Notes: a model not told the origin generated them from the letters alone. A DNA stretch of 48,096 bases from Gordonia hirsuta DSM 44140 = NBRC 16056 (GCF_000333015.1 NZ_BANT01000020.1:1-48096); one strand, 5' to 3'; numbered from the stretch's first letter, positions 1 to 8,194 are shown. A program made the numbers and translations.

Positions 1-134
1 GGCTGCGGCGGCGGGCCGTACGTGGCATGGCCGAACGGCGGCTGCGGATCGCTGCCGTGCGGATCCCTGGTGTCCGGATCTCCACTGTCCGGATCACTGC
101 TGTTCGGGTCGTTGTCGGATCCCCGGTTGATCAT
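1..134 (-). CDS. pepD: PepD/HtrA-type serine protease, N-terminal fragment (window edge)
   Basis: Only the first 44 codons lie in the window; the gene runs off the left edge. The start ATG (132-134) has an AGGGTGAT ribosome-binding site a few bases upstream. The peptide is hydrophilic and rich in Asp-Pro pairs (SDPDSGDPD-like), then Pro-rich (PPFG, GPPP). This fits the disordered cytoplasmic tail before the membrane anchor of PepD/HtrA proteases. No catalytic residues are visible. The call rests on context: mprA-mprB-pepD is the known mycobacterial order, and PepD is controlled by MprAB there. The gene begins 88 bp after mprB on the same strand. Any other Pro-rich membrane protein could start this way, so the name is an inference. 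Confidence 0.55.
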   Translation of the reverse strand, partial: MINRGSDNDPNSSDPDSGDPDTRDPHGSDPQPPFGHATYGPPPQ

Positions 135-222
135 GGTGATCACCCTAGAAGATGTTCCTGTGAGTCGGCTCAGGGCATCCTGCGGGACAGCTGGCGGTCC
201 GGTTCCCGACCGGCCGGCGCGA

Positions 223-1638
223 CTATCGGCGCACCAGGGTCGGCTCGGGTTCGGTGTGCACGGGGCTGCCGGGCAGCCGCATCCGGATCAGCGCGCCGCC
301 CTGGCTGGACTGCTCGGCCCACACGGTGCCGCCGAGCCGGACCACCACCTGCCGCACGATCGCCAGACCCAGCCCCGAGCCGGGCATCGAGCGGGTGGCC
401 GTGGCCCGGTAGAACCGTTCGAAGATCAGTTCGCGGTCCTCCGGTGGGATGCCGGGACCGGCGTCGGCGACGCTCAGCTCGGCGGTCTGCGGTCCGGTCT
501 GCACCAGGACCACCTCCACCACGCGCCCGGGCGGGCTCCACTTGGCGGCGTTGTCCAGCACATTGAGGACGGCCCGGGACAGTCCGGCGGCCTCGCCGTA
601 GACGAACCACGGCTGGGCGGTCACCGCGAAGTCGATGTCGGCGCGACGTCGTCGCACCCGGGCCAGGGTCTCGTCGAGGATCTCCAGCAGATCGCACTCT
701 TCGAAGATCGCGTCGTGCGAATCGGCCCGGGCCAGGTCCACCAGATCCCCGACCAGGGTCGACAGCTCCTCGACCTGGGCCATCACATCCGAACGCAGCT
801 CCACCATGTCGGTGGCCGGGATCTGCGGGGCGCCCGGCTCGGAGGCGGCGATCAGCAGTTCCAGGTTGGTGCGCAGCGAGGTGAGCGGGGTCTTGAGCTC
901 GTGTCCGGCGTCGGCGACCAGCCGTGCCTGCCGATCACGGGATTCGGCCAGGGCGGTCAGCATGGCGTTGAACGACTCGGTCAGCCGCGCCGTCTCGTCG
1001 GTGCCGGTCACCGGGATGGGCCGCAGATCCTGGGTCTTGGCCACGTGTTCGACGGCTTCGGTGAGCCGGCCGACCGGGCGCAGACCGCCGCGGGCCACCA
1101 CGGTTCCGGCGACCGCGGCGAAGGCCACCCCCAGACCACCGGCCAGCAGCAGGACCGACGCCAGCCGTTTGAGGATCGCATCGGTGCGGTTGAGGCTCTG
1201 CGCGATGATCAGGGTGTTGCCGTCGGGCAGCTTGCGGGCCAGCACCCGCTGGTTGTCGGTGGTGCGCAGACTCTGGTTCTTGCTGCCGTACTCGTAGGGT
1301 GCGGCGGTCAGATTGCGTTCGATGTCTTCGAAGGGGACGTCGCCGACCTTGTAGGCCAGACCGTCCGGCTGCACCAGAGCGATCGTCATATTGGTCGAGT
1401 AGACGCTGCCGGTGATCAGCTTCGGATTCGCGGCCAGCTGTCCGGTCTCGGCCACCGCGGTCAGGCCGTCGGCGCGCACCTCGAGCTGGGTGTCGACCTC
1501 CTGGTACAGCGCCCGGGAGACGAAGATGTAGGTGGCCCCGGCCATCAGCATCGCCGACAACAGAACCAGGGCCGCCGCCAGTACCGCCACCCGGGTCCGC
1601 AGTGACACGGTCCGGGTCAGCGCGGTCGGTTCACGCAC
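223..1638 (-). CDS. mprB: Sensor histidine kinase MprB
   Basis: 471-residue membrane histidine kinase. Two membrane segments (about 17-40 and 158-182) flank an extracytoplasmic sensor of about 115 residues. A HAMP linker follows, then the dimerisation and phosphoacceptor helix with His246 in the GHELKTPLTSLRT motif. The ATPase domain shows the N box (Asn363, VLDNAAKWSPPG), the G1 box DAGPGIP (392-398), FERFYR, and the G2 box SGLGLAIV (421-428). MprB phosphorylates MprA in response to envelope stress in mycobacteria. The gene starts 6 bp after the mprA stop, so the two are co-transcribed, and pepD follows. Length, domain order and neighbours all match MprB. The sensed signal cannot be read from the sequence. 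Confidence 0.9.
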   Translation of the reverse strand: MREPTALTRTVSLRTRVAVLAAALVLLSAMLMAGATYIFVSRALYQEVDTQLEVRADGLTAVAETGQLAANPKLITGSVYSTNMTIALVQPDGLAYKVGDVPFEDIERNLTAAPYEYGSKNQSLRTTDNQRVLARKLPDGNTLIIAQSLNRTDAILKRLASVLLLAGGLGVAFAAVAGTVVARGGLRPVGRLTEAVEHVAKTQDLRPIPVTGTDETARLTESFNAMLTALAESRDRQARLVADAGHELKTPLTSLRTNLELLIAASEPGAPQIPATDMVELRSDVMAQVEELSTLVGDLVDLARADSHDAIFEECDLLEILDETLARVRRRRADIDFAVTAQPWFVYGEAAGLSRAVLNVLDNAAKWSPPGRVVEVVLVQTGPQTAELSVADAGPGIPPEDRELIFERFYRATATRSMPGSGLGLAIVRQVVVRLGGTVWAEQSSQGGALIRMRLPGSPVHTEPEPTLVRR

Positions 1639-1644
1639 TGCGCA

Positions 1645-2331
1645 TCACGGCGCACTTTCGCGCAGCACGTAGCCGACGCCGCGCACGGTGTGGATCAACC
1701 GGGACTCCCCCTCGGCTTCGGTCTTGCGGCGCAGATAGCCGATGTACACCTCGAGGGCGTTGCCGGAGGTCGGGAAGTCGTACCCCCAGACCTCCTCGAG
1801 GATCCGGCTGCGGGTGAGCACCCGGCGCGGATTGGCCATGAGCATCTCCAGCAGCGCGAACTCGGTGCGGGTCAGGCTGATCGGCCGTTCGCCGCGGAAC
1901 ACCTCGCGGGTCACCGGATCCAGGGTCAGATCCTCGAAGGCCACCGCCTCCGAGTCGTCACCGTCCTCGCGGGCGGTGCGCCGCGACAGGGCGCGCAGCC
2001 GCGCCAGCAACTCCTCCATCGCGAACGGCTTGGGCAGATAGTCGTCGGCGCCGGCGTCCAGTCCGGCGACCCGCTCGGACACCGAGTCGCGGGCGGTGAG
2101 CACCAGGATCGGGATGTCGTCGCCGGCCGACCGCAGCCGTCGGCACACCTCGAGCCCGTCCAGGCGCGGCATCATCACATCCAGCACCAGCATCTCGGGC
2201 CGGTCGGCCACGATCTTCTCGAGCGCTTCGAGGCCGTCGCCGGCCGTCTCCACGGTGTACCCGTTGAAGGTGAGCGATCGCCGCAGCGACTCCCGGACGG
2301 CCCGGTCGTCGTCGACCACAAGAATGCGCAT
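1645..2331 (-). CDS. mprA: Response regulator MprA (OmpR family)
   Basis: 228-residue OmpR/PhoB-type response regulator. The receiver domain (1-120) has the acidic pocket Asp7-Asp9 (VVDDD), the phosphoacceptor Asp51 (LVLDVMMPR), Thr79 (LTAR) and Lys101 (LPKPF). The C-terminal winged helix (about 135-226) has the typical [12 protein letters not shown] and VWGYDFPT stretches and ends in [12 protein letters not shown]. It is the DNA-binding partner of the MprB kinase encoded 6 bp downstream. The region before the ATG reads TAAGAC then seven bases to the start codon, with no clear Shine-Dalgarno site, so a leaderless transcript is possible. The name is supported by the pairing with mprB and by rpmF and pepD nearby. 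Confidence 0.9.
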   Translation of the reverse strand: MRILVVDDDRAVRESLRRSLTFNGYTVETAGDGLEALEKIVADRPEMLVLDVMMPRLDGLEVCRRLRSAGDDIPILVLTARDSVSERVAGLDAGADDYLPKPFAMEELLARLRALSRRTAREDGDDSEAVAFEDLTLDPVTREVFRGERPISLTRTEFALLEMLMANPRRVLTRSRILEEVWGYDFPTSGNALEVYIGYLRRKTEAEGESRLIHTVRGVGYVLRESAP

Positions 2332-2383
2332 GCCTACAGTCTTAACCCCGGAAGGTAAGAAGGCGCTGAGGGGCGCGCCCTAT

Positions 2384-2542
2384 TCAGATGGGTTCTTCGG
2401 CCGATTCGAGCTTTTCGTCCGGATCGGTGAACTCGTCGTCGGTCTCCGATTCGCGCACCGCGGCCCGGGCCTGAGCCTCCGCCTCGGCCCGCACGCGAGC
2501 TTCCTGTTCCTCGATCTTGTGCTCCTTGTGCTTCTCGAACGT
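2384..2542 (-). CDS. Possible small charged protein lacking a standard start codon
   Basis: Between mprA and the fprB-type gene, the minus strand is open from 2602 to a TGA at 2384-2386. The predicted peptide is very hydrophilic: an FEKHKEHKIEEQEAR-like helix, then Ala/Arg/Glu-rich sequence, then an acidic tail ending EEPI. Its biased composition and G/C-rich third positions look coded rather than random. No in-frame ATG or TTG exists, and the only GTG comes late (about 36 residues from the end). An AGGGGAG box lies three bases before an ACG codon at 2540-2542; an ATG there would give 52 residues. It may be a gene with a mutated or near-cognate start, or a decaying gene. I do not recognise a family. 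Confidence 0.35.
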   Translation of the reverse strand, partial: TFEKHKEHKIEEQEARVRAEAEAQARAAVRESETDDEFTDPDEKLESAEEPI

Positions 2543-2616
2543 GCGCTCCCCTAGTGTTGCGGTCGGACTGTCGACGCCCGGAACATCGGACGTGCCTCGA
2601 GCCTACGTCGGACCGC

Positions 2617-4209
2617 TCAGCGACGACGTCGTCCCGCCGCCCCGAGCATCTCGGAGACTTCGGTGAACTTGACCCGCGGGCGGCCCTGTTGGGCACCCTT
2701 CTGCCGTTCCCGGCGGTCGATCGCCCGGATCCCGCGGTAGCCCACCACCGTACGACGGCGGCGGCGCAGCAGCTCGTCGAAGGCCTCCGGCGGGCTCACC
2801 GGCCGGTCGAGCCGCTCGGCGGCGGCATCGTCGATGAACCTCTCCACCGTCTGGATCGCCTGCAGCTTATTGGCGCCGATCCCGCCGGTGGAGCCGCGTC
2901 CGGCCCAGCCGAGTACATAGACACCCGGCAGCGGCGCGGCATCGCCGCCGTCCGGGTCGATCATCCGGCCGCCGTCGTTGGGGAAGTGTCCGGCCCGGTG
3001 GTCGAACGGCAGCCCGCCGATCGGCGCCGCCCGGTAGCCGATGGAGCGCACCAGCAGGTCCGTGGCGATCGGATACTCCCGCCCGCCGGTGGACGCGGTG
3101 ACCTCCTGTACGCGTTCGTCACCGCCGGCACGGACCGGGGTGGTGTGGAACAGGAAGACGATGCGGCGCCGGCCCGGATCGGCCGGCCCGGACAGATCCG
3201 GCAGCGGACCGTCGGCGTCGTCGTACCCCTCCACCTGGACGCCCGGGATCACCGACAGCGCCCGGTATTCGGCAGAGGTGTAGGCGGCCTGGTCCTGGCC
3301 GCGCCGGCCCAGCAGCACAACCTCGTGGACGTCCTGGCGCCGCAGCAATTCCAGTGCCCGGTCGGCGATATCGGTCACGGCCAGCAGTTCCGGCGGGGAC
3401 ACCAGGATGCGGGCGATGTCCAGGGCCACGTTGCCGGTGCCGACGATCACCGCACGGCCGCTGCCGTCGGCGACGATCTCGATCCCGTCGGCCCCGGGAA
3501 CCGCGTTGTACCAGGCGACCAGGTCGGTCGCCGAGGTCGAACCGGGCAGATCCTCCCCCTCGATCCCGAGGGTGCGGGACTGCGCGGCACCCACGGCGTA
3601 GAAGACGGCGTCGAAGTGCTCGGCCAATTCGGCCGGAGTGATCTGGCCGGCGGCGACATCGTCGCCCACCTCCACATTGGTGGCCATGGTGACCCGAGGA
3701 TCGCGGTAGAGCAGGTCGAAGGTGCGCATCACGTCTTTGGTGCTCGGATGATCCGGTGCCACCCCGGCGCGCACCAGGCCGCCGGGTGTCGGCAGCTTGT
3801 CGATCACCGTGACCGCGGCACGCGTGCGGTTCAGCAGGGTGCGCAGTGCGTAGCCGCCGGACGGGCCGGTGCCGACCACCGCCACCCGCAGTCCCTCGGG
3901 CAGGCGCGGCAGTTCGGGGTAGACCACCTCCGACCAGCCCGACGAGATCTGCGGATTGTCCCGGTAGTAGTCGGCGTTGATCTCGATGAAGATCCGGTCC
4001 CGCGGACTGAGCCGGTCGGCCGGGAAGATCGCGTTGACCGGGCAGGCGTCCGCGCAGGCGCCACAGTCGATGCAGGCCTCCGGATCGACGTGCAGGATGT
4101 CGGAGGTGCCGAAACCCGGTTCGTCGGGGGTCGGGTGGATGCAGTTGACCGGGCACACCGCCACGCACGCGGCGTCGCTGCAGCACGACTGGGTGATGAC
4201 GTAGGCCAT
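2617..4209 (-). CDS. fprB: Ferredoxin-fused NADPH-ferredoxin reductase (FprB type)
   Basis: 530-residue flavoprotein. The N-terminal ferredoxin domain (1-65) has cysteines at 9, 10, 15, 19, 23 and 46, 49, 52, 56, a two-cluster pattern with VCPVNC and CIDCGACADACPV. The rest is an adrenodoxin-reductase-like FAD/NADP module: first dinucleotide fold VVGTGPSGGYA near residue 110, second fold IVGTGNVALDIAR near 255, LLGRRG near 300, and the C-terminal GWAGRGSTGGIGANK. It should move electrons from NADPH through FAD to the built-in iron-sulphur clusters. The arrangement and the opening MAYVITQSCCSD resemble M. tuberculosis FprB as I recall it. It starts 9 bp after the stop of the diiron oxygenase gene, so it probably supplies that enzyme with electrons. 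The C-terminus is a basic tail. Confidence 0.85.
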   Translation of the reverse strand: MAYVITQSCCSDAACVAVCPVNCIHPTPDEPGFGTSDILHVDPEACIDCGACADACPVNAIFPADRLSPRDRIFIEINADYYRDNPQISSGWSEVVYPELPRLPEGLRVAVVGTGPSGGYALRTLLNRTRAAVTVIDKLPTPGGLVRAGVAPDHPSTKDVMRTFDLLYRDPRVTMATNVEVGDDVAAGQITPAELAEHFDAVFYAVGAAQSRTLGIEGEDLPGSTSATDLVAWYNAVPGADGIEIVADGSGRAVIVGTGNVALDIARILVSPPELLAVTDIADRALELLRRQDVHEVVLLGRRGQDQAAYTSAEYRALSVIPGVQVEGYDDADGPLPDLSGPADPGRRRIVFLFHTTPVRAGGDERVQEVTASTGGREYPIATDLLVRSIGYRAAPIGGLPFDHRAGHFPNDGGRMIDPDGGDAAPLPGVYVLGWAGRGSTGGIGANKLQAIQTVERFIDDAAAERLDRPVSPPEAFDELLRRRRRTVVGYRGIRAIDRRERQKGAQQGRPRVKFTEVSEMLGAAGRRRR

Positions 4210-4218
4210 GGCGCCGCC

Positions 4219-5160
4219 TCAGATCATGTGAACCTTGCGGTAGTACCGCAAAGCCGGCTTGGTGAGCAGCCCCATCTCGTCGAGGAACTCCATCAGGTGG
4301 ATGCAACTGCTGCGGATCATCGAGTGGTAGTGCTCGTTGCCGGCGGCCTCCCGGCGCGCCCGGGACACGTCCAGGCCGGCGTCGGCGTAGGCCTGCGGCT
4401 GCACCAGACTCGAGACGATGAGATAGGCGCCCACCGAGATCAGCAGGGCGCTGGAGTGGCGGCGCGCGGCACTGATCCCCTTCATCGACTCCCGGACCTC
4501 TTCGCGCGCGAACTTCATGTGCCGCGCCTCTTCCAGGACGTGGATCTCGTTGACGGTGCGGATGAACGGCAGCACGCGCTCGTCGCGCATGCAGCCGCGC
4601 TGGAAGACGTCGAGGATCTCTTCGGCGACCAGGATGCCGGCGTAGGCGACCTCGTCGCGCGCCAGCACACCGAAGTGCTTACCCGCCCGGCCGATACGCG
4701 GGTGCGGACGGTAGCTCTTGCCGACCATCTTCTCCGAGGCCTTGGCGAACATGAGGCTGTGGCGGCATTCGTCGGCGATCTCGACCAGCGCGAACTGGAA
4801 CTCCGGGCTGTGATAATCACCCAGGTACTGATCGCGGATGACCATCTCCTGCAGGATCATCTCGAACCAGATGCCGATGCACATGATCGAGGCGAACTCG
4901 TGACGGGTCAGCGAGATCTGCTGCTCCTGCGTCATCTCGTTCCAGTAGTCGGTGCCGTACAGCGAACTCCACTCGGGGCTGCAGCCGTACTTGTCCGGCT
5001 CCATCGGCAGCGACCAGTCGATCTCGGTCATCGCATTGCGCGAGAGACGGGCGGCCGAGGCCAGCAGGCGCTCGGAGACCTCGTTCGGGCCGGAGTCCTG
5101 CAGACTCACCACGTTGTCGGGGACCTCAGTCAGACCCTGAGGGTCCAGTGCGGCGGTCAT
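4219..5160 (-). CDS. AurF-like non-haem diiron oxygenase
   Basis: 313-residue, mostly helical protein. The start ATG (5158-5160) has a strong GGAGGAG site seven bases upstream; a longer open frame to 5316 is not needed. The diiron ligand pattern of the AurF family is complete: Glu100 (WFEMILQE), Glu131 and His134 (DECRH), Glu180 or Glu181 (VAEEI), and His207, Glu211, His214 (HVLEEARH). AurF itself oxidises an aryl amine to a nitro group; relatives oxidise amines or fatty acyl chains, so the substrate here is unknown. The next gene encodes a ferredoxin-reductase fusion that is an obvious electron donor. The divergent SDR at 5310 shares its control region and may act on the same substrate. Confidence 0.78.
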   Translation of the reverse strand: MTAALDPQGLTEVPDNVVSLQDSGPNEVSERLLASAARLSRNAMTEIDWSLPMEPDKYGCSPEWSSLYGTDYWNEMTQEQQISLTRHEFASIMCIGIWFEMILQEMVIRDQYLGDYHSPEFQFALVEIADECRHSLMFAKASEKMVGKSYRPHPRIGRAGKHFGVLARDEVAYAGILVAEEILDVFQRGCMRDERVLPFIRTVNEIHVLEEARHMKFAREEVRESMKGISAARRHSSALLISVGAYLIVSSLVQPQAYADAGLDVSRARREAAGNEHYHSMIRSSCIHLMEFLDEMGLLTKPALRYYRKVHMI

Positions 5161-5309
5161 CGTCCTCACTCCTCCGTAGAGCAGAATTATTACAACGATC
5201 AATGTCAACGTTAGGCCAGGCTTGCGGGGTTGTAAACAGTCTGGAAATCTTACCGACGGGTAACTACCAGCGGAGAAGACGTCTCCGCAGGTCAGAGCGG
5301 AGGAATGCC
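5161..5309. promoter_or_regulatory. Divergent control region with palindrome and hairpin
   Basis: This 149-bp gap separates the diiron oxygenase (minus) from the SDR (plus) and is AT-richer than its surroundings. It holds a perfect inverted repeat TTACC-GACG-GGTAA at 5250-5263, a plausible repressor site. A second inverted repeat, GCGGAGA (5270-5276) and TCTCCGC (5282-5288), lies 11 bases before the GGAGGA ribosome-binding site (5299-5304) of the SDR and could form a hairpin in the leader or be another operator. On the minus strand a TTGACA hexamer occurs near 5203-5208. No regulator gene is adjacent, so the controlling protein is unknown. Confidence 0.5.
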
Positions 5310-6080
5310 ATGCCATCGATCTTCATCTCCGGAGGGGCCGCAGGGATCGGCCTGGCCACCGCCGAACGCTTCGCTGCCGAGGGCTGGACCGTCGGTGTCT
5401 ACGACATCAACGACCAGGCACTGGCCGCGGTCGCCGAAGCCCATCCCGAGATGATCACCGGCCGGCTGGACGTGACCGACGCCGAGCAGTGGGAGCGCGC
5501 GCTGGCCGAGTTCACCGCCCACACCGGCGGCACCCTGGACGTCCTCGACAACAACGCCGGCATCCTGATCTCCGGCGACCTGGCCGCGCTGAGCCCGGCC
5601 CAGGTGAAGGCACAGATCGACATCGATGCCCTCGGCGTCGCACTGGGCGCCCAGGCCGCTCACCCGTACCTGAAGGCCACGGCCGGCTCGCATCTGGTCA
5701 ACATCGCCTCGGCGTCGGCGATCTACGGCCAGCCCGGCATCGCCGTCTACAGCGCCACCAAGTTCTTCGTCGCCGGCTTCACCGAGGCCCTGGAGCTGGA
5801 GTGGCAGGCCGACGACATCCGCGTGGTCTCGATCTGGCCGCTGTGGGCCAAGACGGCACTGGCCGAGACCGACGCCAAATCGACCAAGACCTTGGGCGTG
5901 CGGCTGACCCCGCAGGACGTCGCCGAGAAGATCTGGGAATCGGTGCACCCCAACACCCTCGACCGGCTGACCCGGCGCACCAGCTACTCGGTGGGCACCC
6001 AGACCACCGTCCTGGGCAACGCCTCCAAGTTCATCCCCAACAGCGTCTCGCGAGCGGTGAACAAGCTGCTCTCGCAGTAG
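5310..6080 (+). CDS. Short-chain dehydrogenase/reductase
   Basis: 256-residue classical SDR with a Rossmann fold. The cofactor loop is SGGAAGIGLA near the N-terminus, followed by DIND after strand 2 (an acidic residue there favours NAD), NNAG near residue 90, and the catalytic Ser-Tyr-Lys set in SASAIYGQ and YSATK. The start ATG (5310-5312) lies five bases after GGAGGA; an ATG at 5305 is out of frame. The gene is transcribed away from the AurF-like/FprB-like pair and shares their control region, so it may oxidise or reduce a related metabolite. A perfect hairpin terminator follows. The substrate cannot be predicted. Confidence 0.85.
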   Translation: MPSIFISGGAAGIGLATAERFAAEGWTVGVYDINDQALAAVAEAHPEMITGRLDVTDAEQWERALAEFTAHTGGTLDVLDNNAGILISGDLAALSPAQVKAQIDIDALGVALGAQAAHPYLKATAGSHLVNIASASAIYGQPGIAVYSATKFFVAGFTEALELEWQADDIRVVSIWPLWAKTALAETDAKSTKTLGVRLTPQDVAEKIWESVHPNTLDRLTRRTSYSVGTQTTVLGNASKFIPNSVSRAVNKLLSQ

Positions 6081-6087
6081 TTCTGTC

Positions 6088-6141
6088 CAGATACGAAGAA
6101 CCGCGAACGACGAGGACGTCGTTCGCGGTTCTTCGTATCTG
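6088..6141. terminator. Bidirectional terminator with a perfect 25-bp stem
   Basis: The arms 6088-6112 and 6117-6141 are exact reverse complements (25 bp) around the loop AGGA. It starts eight bases after the SDR stop codon and lies between that gene and the convergent rpmF, so it can end transcription from both sides. The U-tract is poor, as is usual for actinobacterial terminators. The stem is unusually long and free of mismatches. Confidence 0.85.
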
Positions 6142-6153
6142 TCTGTGGTCGAT

Positions 6154-6171
6154 CCGGTCCGCGTGGACCGG
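6154..6171. terminator. Short hairpin after rpmF
   Basis: CCGGTCC (6154-6160) and GGACCGG (6165-6171) form a 7-bp stem with loop GCGT, five bases after the rpmF stop on the minus strand. It may be a 3' stabiliser or a first terminator before the larger hairpin at 6088-6141. Confidence 0.5.
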
Positions 6172-6176
6172 AACGA

Positions 6177-6350
6177 TCAGCGGCGGTCGAGGTCGACCAG
6201 GCCCAGCTCCGCGGCCTTCACCAGGCGACGCGGGATGCGGTGCGGCACACCGTTGATCTTCTCTTCCTGCAGGGTGACGTTGTCCGCCTTCCACTGCGAA
6301 CGACGACTGCGGGTGTTGGCCCGCGACATCCGACGCTTGGGTACTGCCAT
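6177..6350 (-). CDS. rpmF: 50S ribosomal protein L32
   Basis: 57-residue basic protein beginning [20 protein letters not shown], the hallmark start of bacterial L32. A GAAGGG ribosome-binding site lies seven bases before the ATG (6348-6350). The protein binds 23S rRNA in the large subunit. It has no cysteine at all, so it is the zinc-independent form, as in the mycobacterial L32 I recall next to mprA. The location near mprAB supports the synteny. The C-terminus ([12 protein letters not shown]) is also typical. Its small size means it is easily missed in GC-rich annotation. Confidence 0.95.
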   Translation of the reverse strand: MAVPKRRMSRANTRSRRSQWKADNVTLQEEKINGVPHRIPRRLVKAAELGLVDLDRR

Positions 6351-6489
6351 GATTCAGCCCTTCTCTACTTGCTCTACCTGCTGTGCCCAGTGGGGTTCGG
6401 ACTCGTCTTCCGATCCGGCCGACCTGCGGCACACAACCAGAACAGACTATCGGCTCACGGCCGTATCTCGCAAAACAGGCCCGAACCGC

Positions 6490-6495
6490 TAGCAT
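6490..6495 (+). promoter_or_regulatory. -10 element TAGCAT of a probable leaderless transcript
   Basis: TAGCAT ends eight bases before the GTG start at 6504, and there is no Shine-Dalgarno sequence in between. This spacing puts the first transcribed base at or next to the start codon. Confidence 0.5.
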
Positions 6496-6503
6496 TGCGC
6501 CAC

Positions 6504-7436
6504 GTGTCAGGCGTCGTCTCCGGGTTCACCGTCATCTTCATCGTGGTGGTGATCGGCTATCTGCTGGGCCGGACCCGGGTCCTGGGCGAACACGCCGTCA
6601 GCGTGCTGGCGCGGCTGGTGTTCTTCGTCTGCACACCGGCGCTGATGATCACCTCGCTGACCACCAACGAACTGTCGGTGGTGTTCTCCTCGACGCTCGC
6701 GGTCGCGGCGACCTCGGCGGTCGCGGTCGGAGCGCTCTACTTCGCCGTCGTCCGGCTGCTGTGGCGCCGCGCAGTCCCCGAGGCGACGATCGGCGCGCTG
6801 TCGTCGTCGTACGTCAACAGCGTGAATCTGGGGCTGCCGATCGCCATCTTTGTGCTCGACGACGCCTCCTTCATCGCGCCGCTGCTGCTGTTCCAGATCA
6901 TGCTGTACTCGCCGATCGCGCTGGTGATGCTGGACCTGACTGCCTTGGACGCCGCCCACCGGGGTTCGCTGTGGCGCACCGTCCGCACCCCGCTGACCAA
7001 TCCGATCGTCATCGGCGGTCTGATCGGTCTGGGGCTGGCGCTGGCCGGGGTCCATCTACCCGAAGCCGTGTTCTCCCCGCTGGACATGCTCGGGAAGGCC
7101 TCGGTACCGCTGGCCCTGCTGGCCTTCGGACTGTCGCTGACCGGCGTGCAGGTGTTCGCCAAGGGCGTCACCCCGCGCCGGGACATCGCCCTGTCGGCCG
7201 TGCTGAAGATGGGCGCGATGCCGCTGGTCGCCTACGCGCTGGCCCGCTGGGGATTCGGGATGACCGGGCAGGCACTGTTCGCGCAGGTGGTGATCGCGGC
7301 ACTGCCCACCGCGCAGAACGTGCTGGTGTATGCGACCCGGTACGGCCGCGGTGAGGTGCTCGCCCGCGACTCGGCGCTGATCACGACGGTGCTGTCGATC
7401 CCGGTGATCGCCGTCCTGGCTCTGGTGCTGGCCTAG
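6504..7436 (+). CDS. AEC-family permease (auxin efflux carrier type)
   Basis: 310-residue integral membrane protein with about ten hydrophobic segments in two inverted halves. The family signature is seen in SSSYVNSVNLGLPIA (around residues 105-120) at the first half and LPTAQNVLVYATRYG near the C-terminus. The length matches AEC carriers, which export small organic acids or peptides in bacteria. I chose the GTG at 6504 because the first membrane helix starts right after it and a TAGCAT -10 box lies eight bases upstream; longer in-frame starts would add a non-conserved, GC-shadow-like extension running over rpmF. It is divergent from rpmF and convergent with the DUF1707 gene. The substrate is unknown. 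Confidence 0.8.
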   Translation: MSGVVSGFTVIFIVVVIGYLLGRTRVLGEHAVSVLARLVFFVCTPALMITSLTTNELSVVFSSTLAVAATSAVAVGALYFAVVRLLWRRAVPEATIGALSSSYVNSVNLGLPIAIFVLDDASFIAPLLLFQIMLYSPIALVMLDLTALDAAHRGSLWRTVRTPLTNPIVIGGLIGLGLALAGVHLPEAVFSPLDMLGKASVPLALLAFGLSLTGVQVFAKGVTPRRDIALSAVLKMGAMPLVAYALARWGFGMTGQALFAQVVIAALPTAQNVLVYATRYGRGEVLARDSALITTVLSIPVIAVLALVLA

Positions 7437-7501
7437 CGTCGTCGTCCGCCGGGCCCCGCGCAGCGGTTCAGCCGGGGTGCCCGGCCGGTTGCGGGGCGCA
7501 G

Positions 7502-8164
7502 TCAGTTGGGGCGCCGCGGACCGGTCTCGGCGCCGCGCGCCACCCGGGTCACCTCGACGCCGCCCAGGAACGCAACTCCGCGGATCACCACCCGCGGCGC
7601 CCCGGCGCGGCCGGGACCGGCGCCGGCACCGGAGAAGCTGCCGCCCACCCCCGAGCCGTGTACCTCGACGGTGACATCGCTGGGCACGACGATGCGGATT
7701 CCGCCCATCATGGCCTTGCAGCGGATCTCGAGCACCGGGGCGGTGAACTCGACCTCGCGCAGATCGATGTCGACCCCGCCGAGGAACGCGGTCGCCTTCA
7801 GGTCGCTGCCGACCACGGCGCCGCCGCTGAGTTCGCTGCCAGACAGGATGCCGGCGGTCCGGGCCACCGGGGCCGCCCCGGAGGTACTCACCCGGGTCTG
7901 GCCGGCGGTGCTCTCGGCCACCGCCCCGCCGAGCCGGTCCAGCGGCAGATCTGCCAGCAGCGCGTCCAACTGCGCCAGGGAGGTCGCCGCCAGTGCCTCG
8001 CCGGCGCGTTCGCTGTACTCCTCGGGAGTCAGCGCACCGACCGTCATCGCCGCGGACAGGAAGGCGTCGGCCCGCATTCGGTCGGCGTTGTCGGCGCGGA
8101 TCTGCCCGCGGCGGGCGTCGTCGAGCGGAGCCGGATAGTAGTTGCCACCCTCGGGTTCGGTCAC
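7502..8164 (-). CDS. DUF1707 protein with LiaF-like C-terminal domain
   Basis: 220-residue soluble protein starting at a GTG (8162-8164). The N-terminal part (about 17-70) has the DUF1707 pattern: RADNADRMRADAFL, then LTPEEYSERAGEAL, and LDALLADLP. The C-terminal part (about 125-215) is a beta-rich repeat of the LiaF/YvqF type, with FLGGVDIDLRE, MMGGIRIVVPSDV and FLGGVEVTR. LiaF-like domains act in envelope-stress signalling in Firmicutes; the actinobacterial DUF1707 proteins are often near two-component systems, but their function is unproven. A Gly-rich low-complexity linker (GSGVGGSFSGAGAG) lies between the last beta repeats. It is convergent with the permease and 30 bp downstream of the VWA gene on the same strand. 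Confidence 0.75.
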   Translation of the reverse strand: MTEPEGGNYYPAPLDDARRGQIRADNADRMRADAFLSAAMTVGALTPEEYSERAGEALAATSLAQLDALLADLPLDRLGGAVAESTAGQTRVSTSGAAPVARTAGILSGSELSGGAVVGSDLKATAFLGGVDIDLREVEFTAPVLEIRCKAMMGGIRIVVPSDVTVEVHGSGVGGSFSGAGAGPGRAGAPRVVIRGVAFLGGVEVTRVARGAETGPRRPN

Positions 8165-8194
8165 GGTCGCCAGTCTACGGGCCGCCGGCCCGAC

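Noticed and set aside
2554..5214. An 886-codon open frame on the plus strand
   Set aside because: It is antisense to the ferredoxin reductase and the diiron oxygenase, which have full motif sets. The His/Gln/Arg-rich product is the usual mirror image of GC-rich coding DNA.
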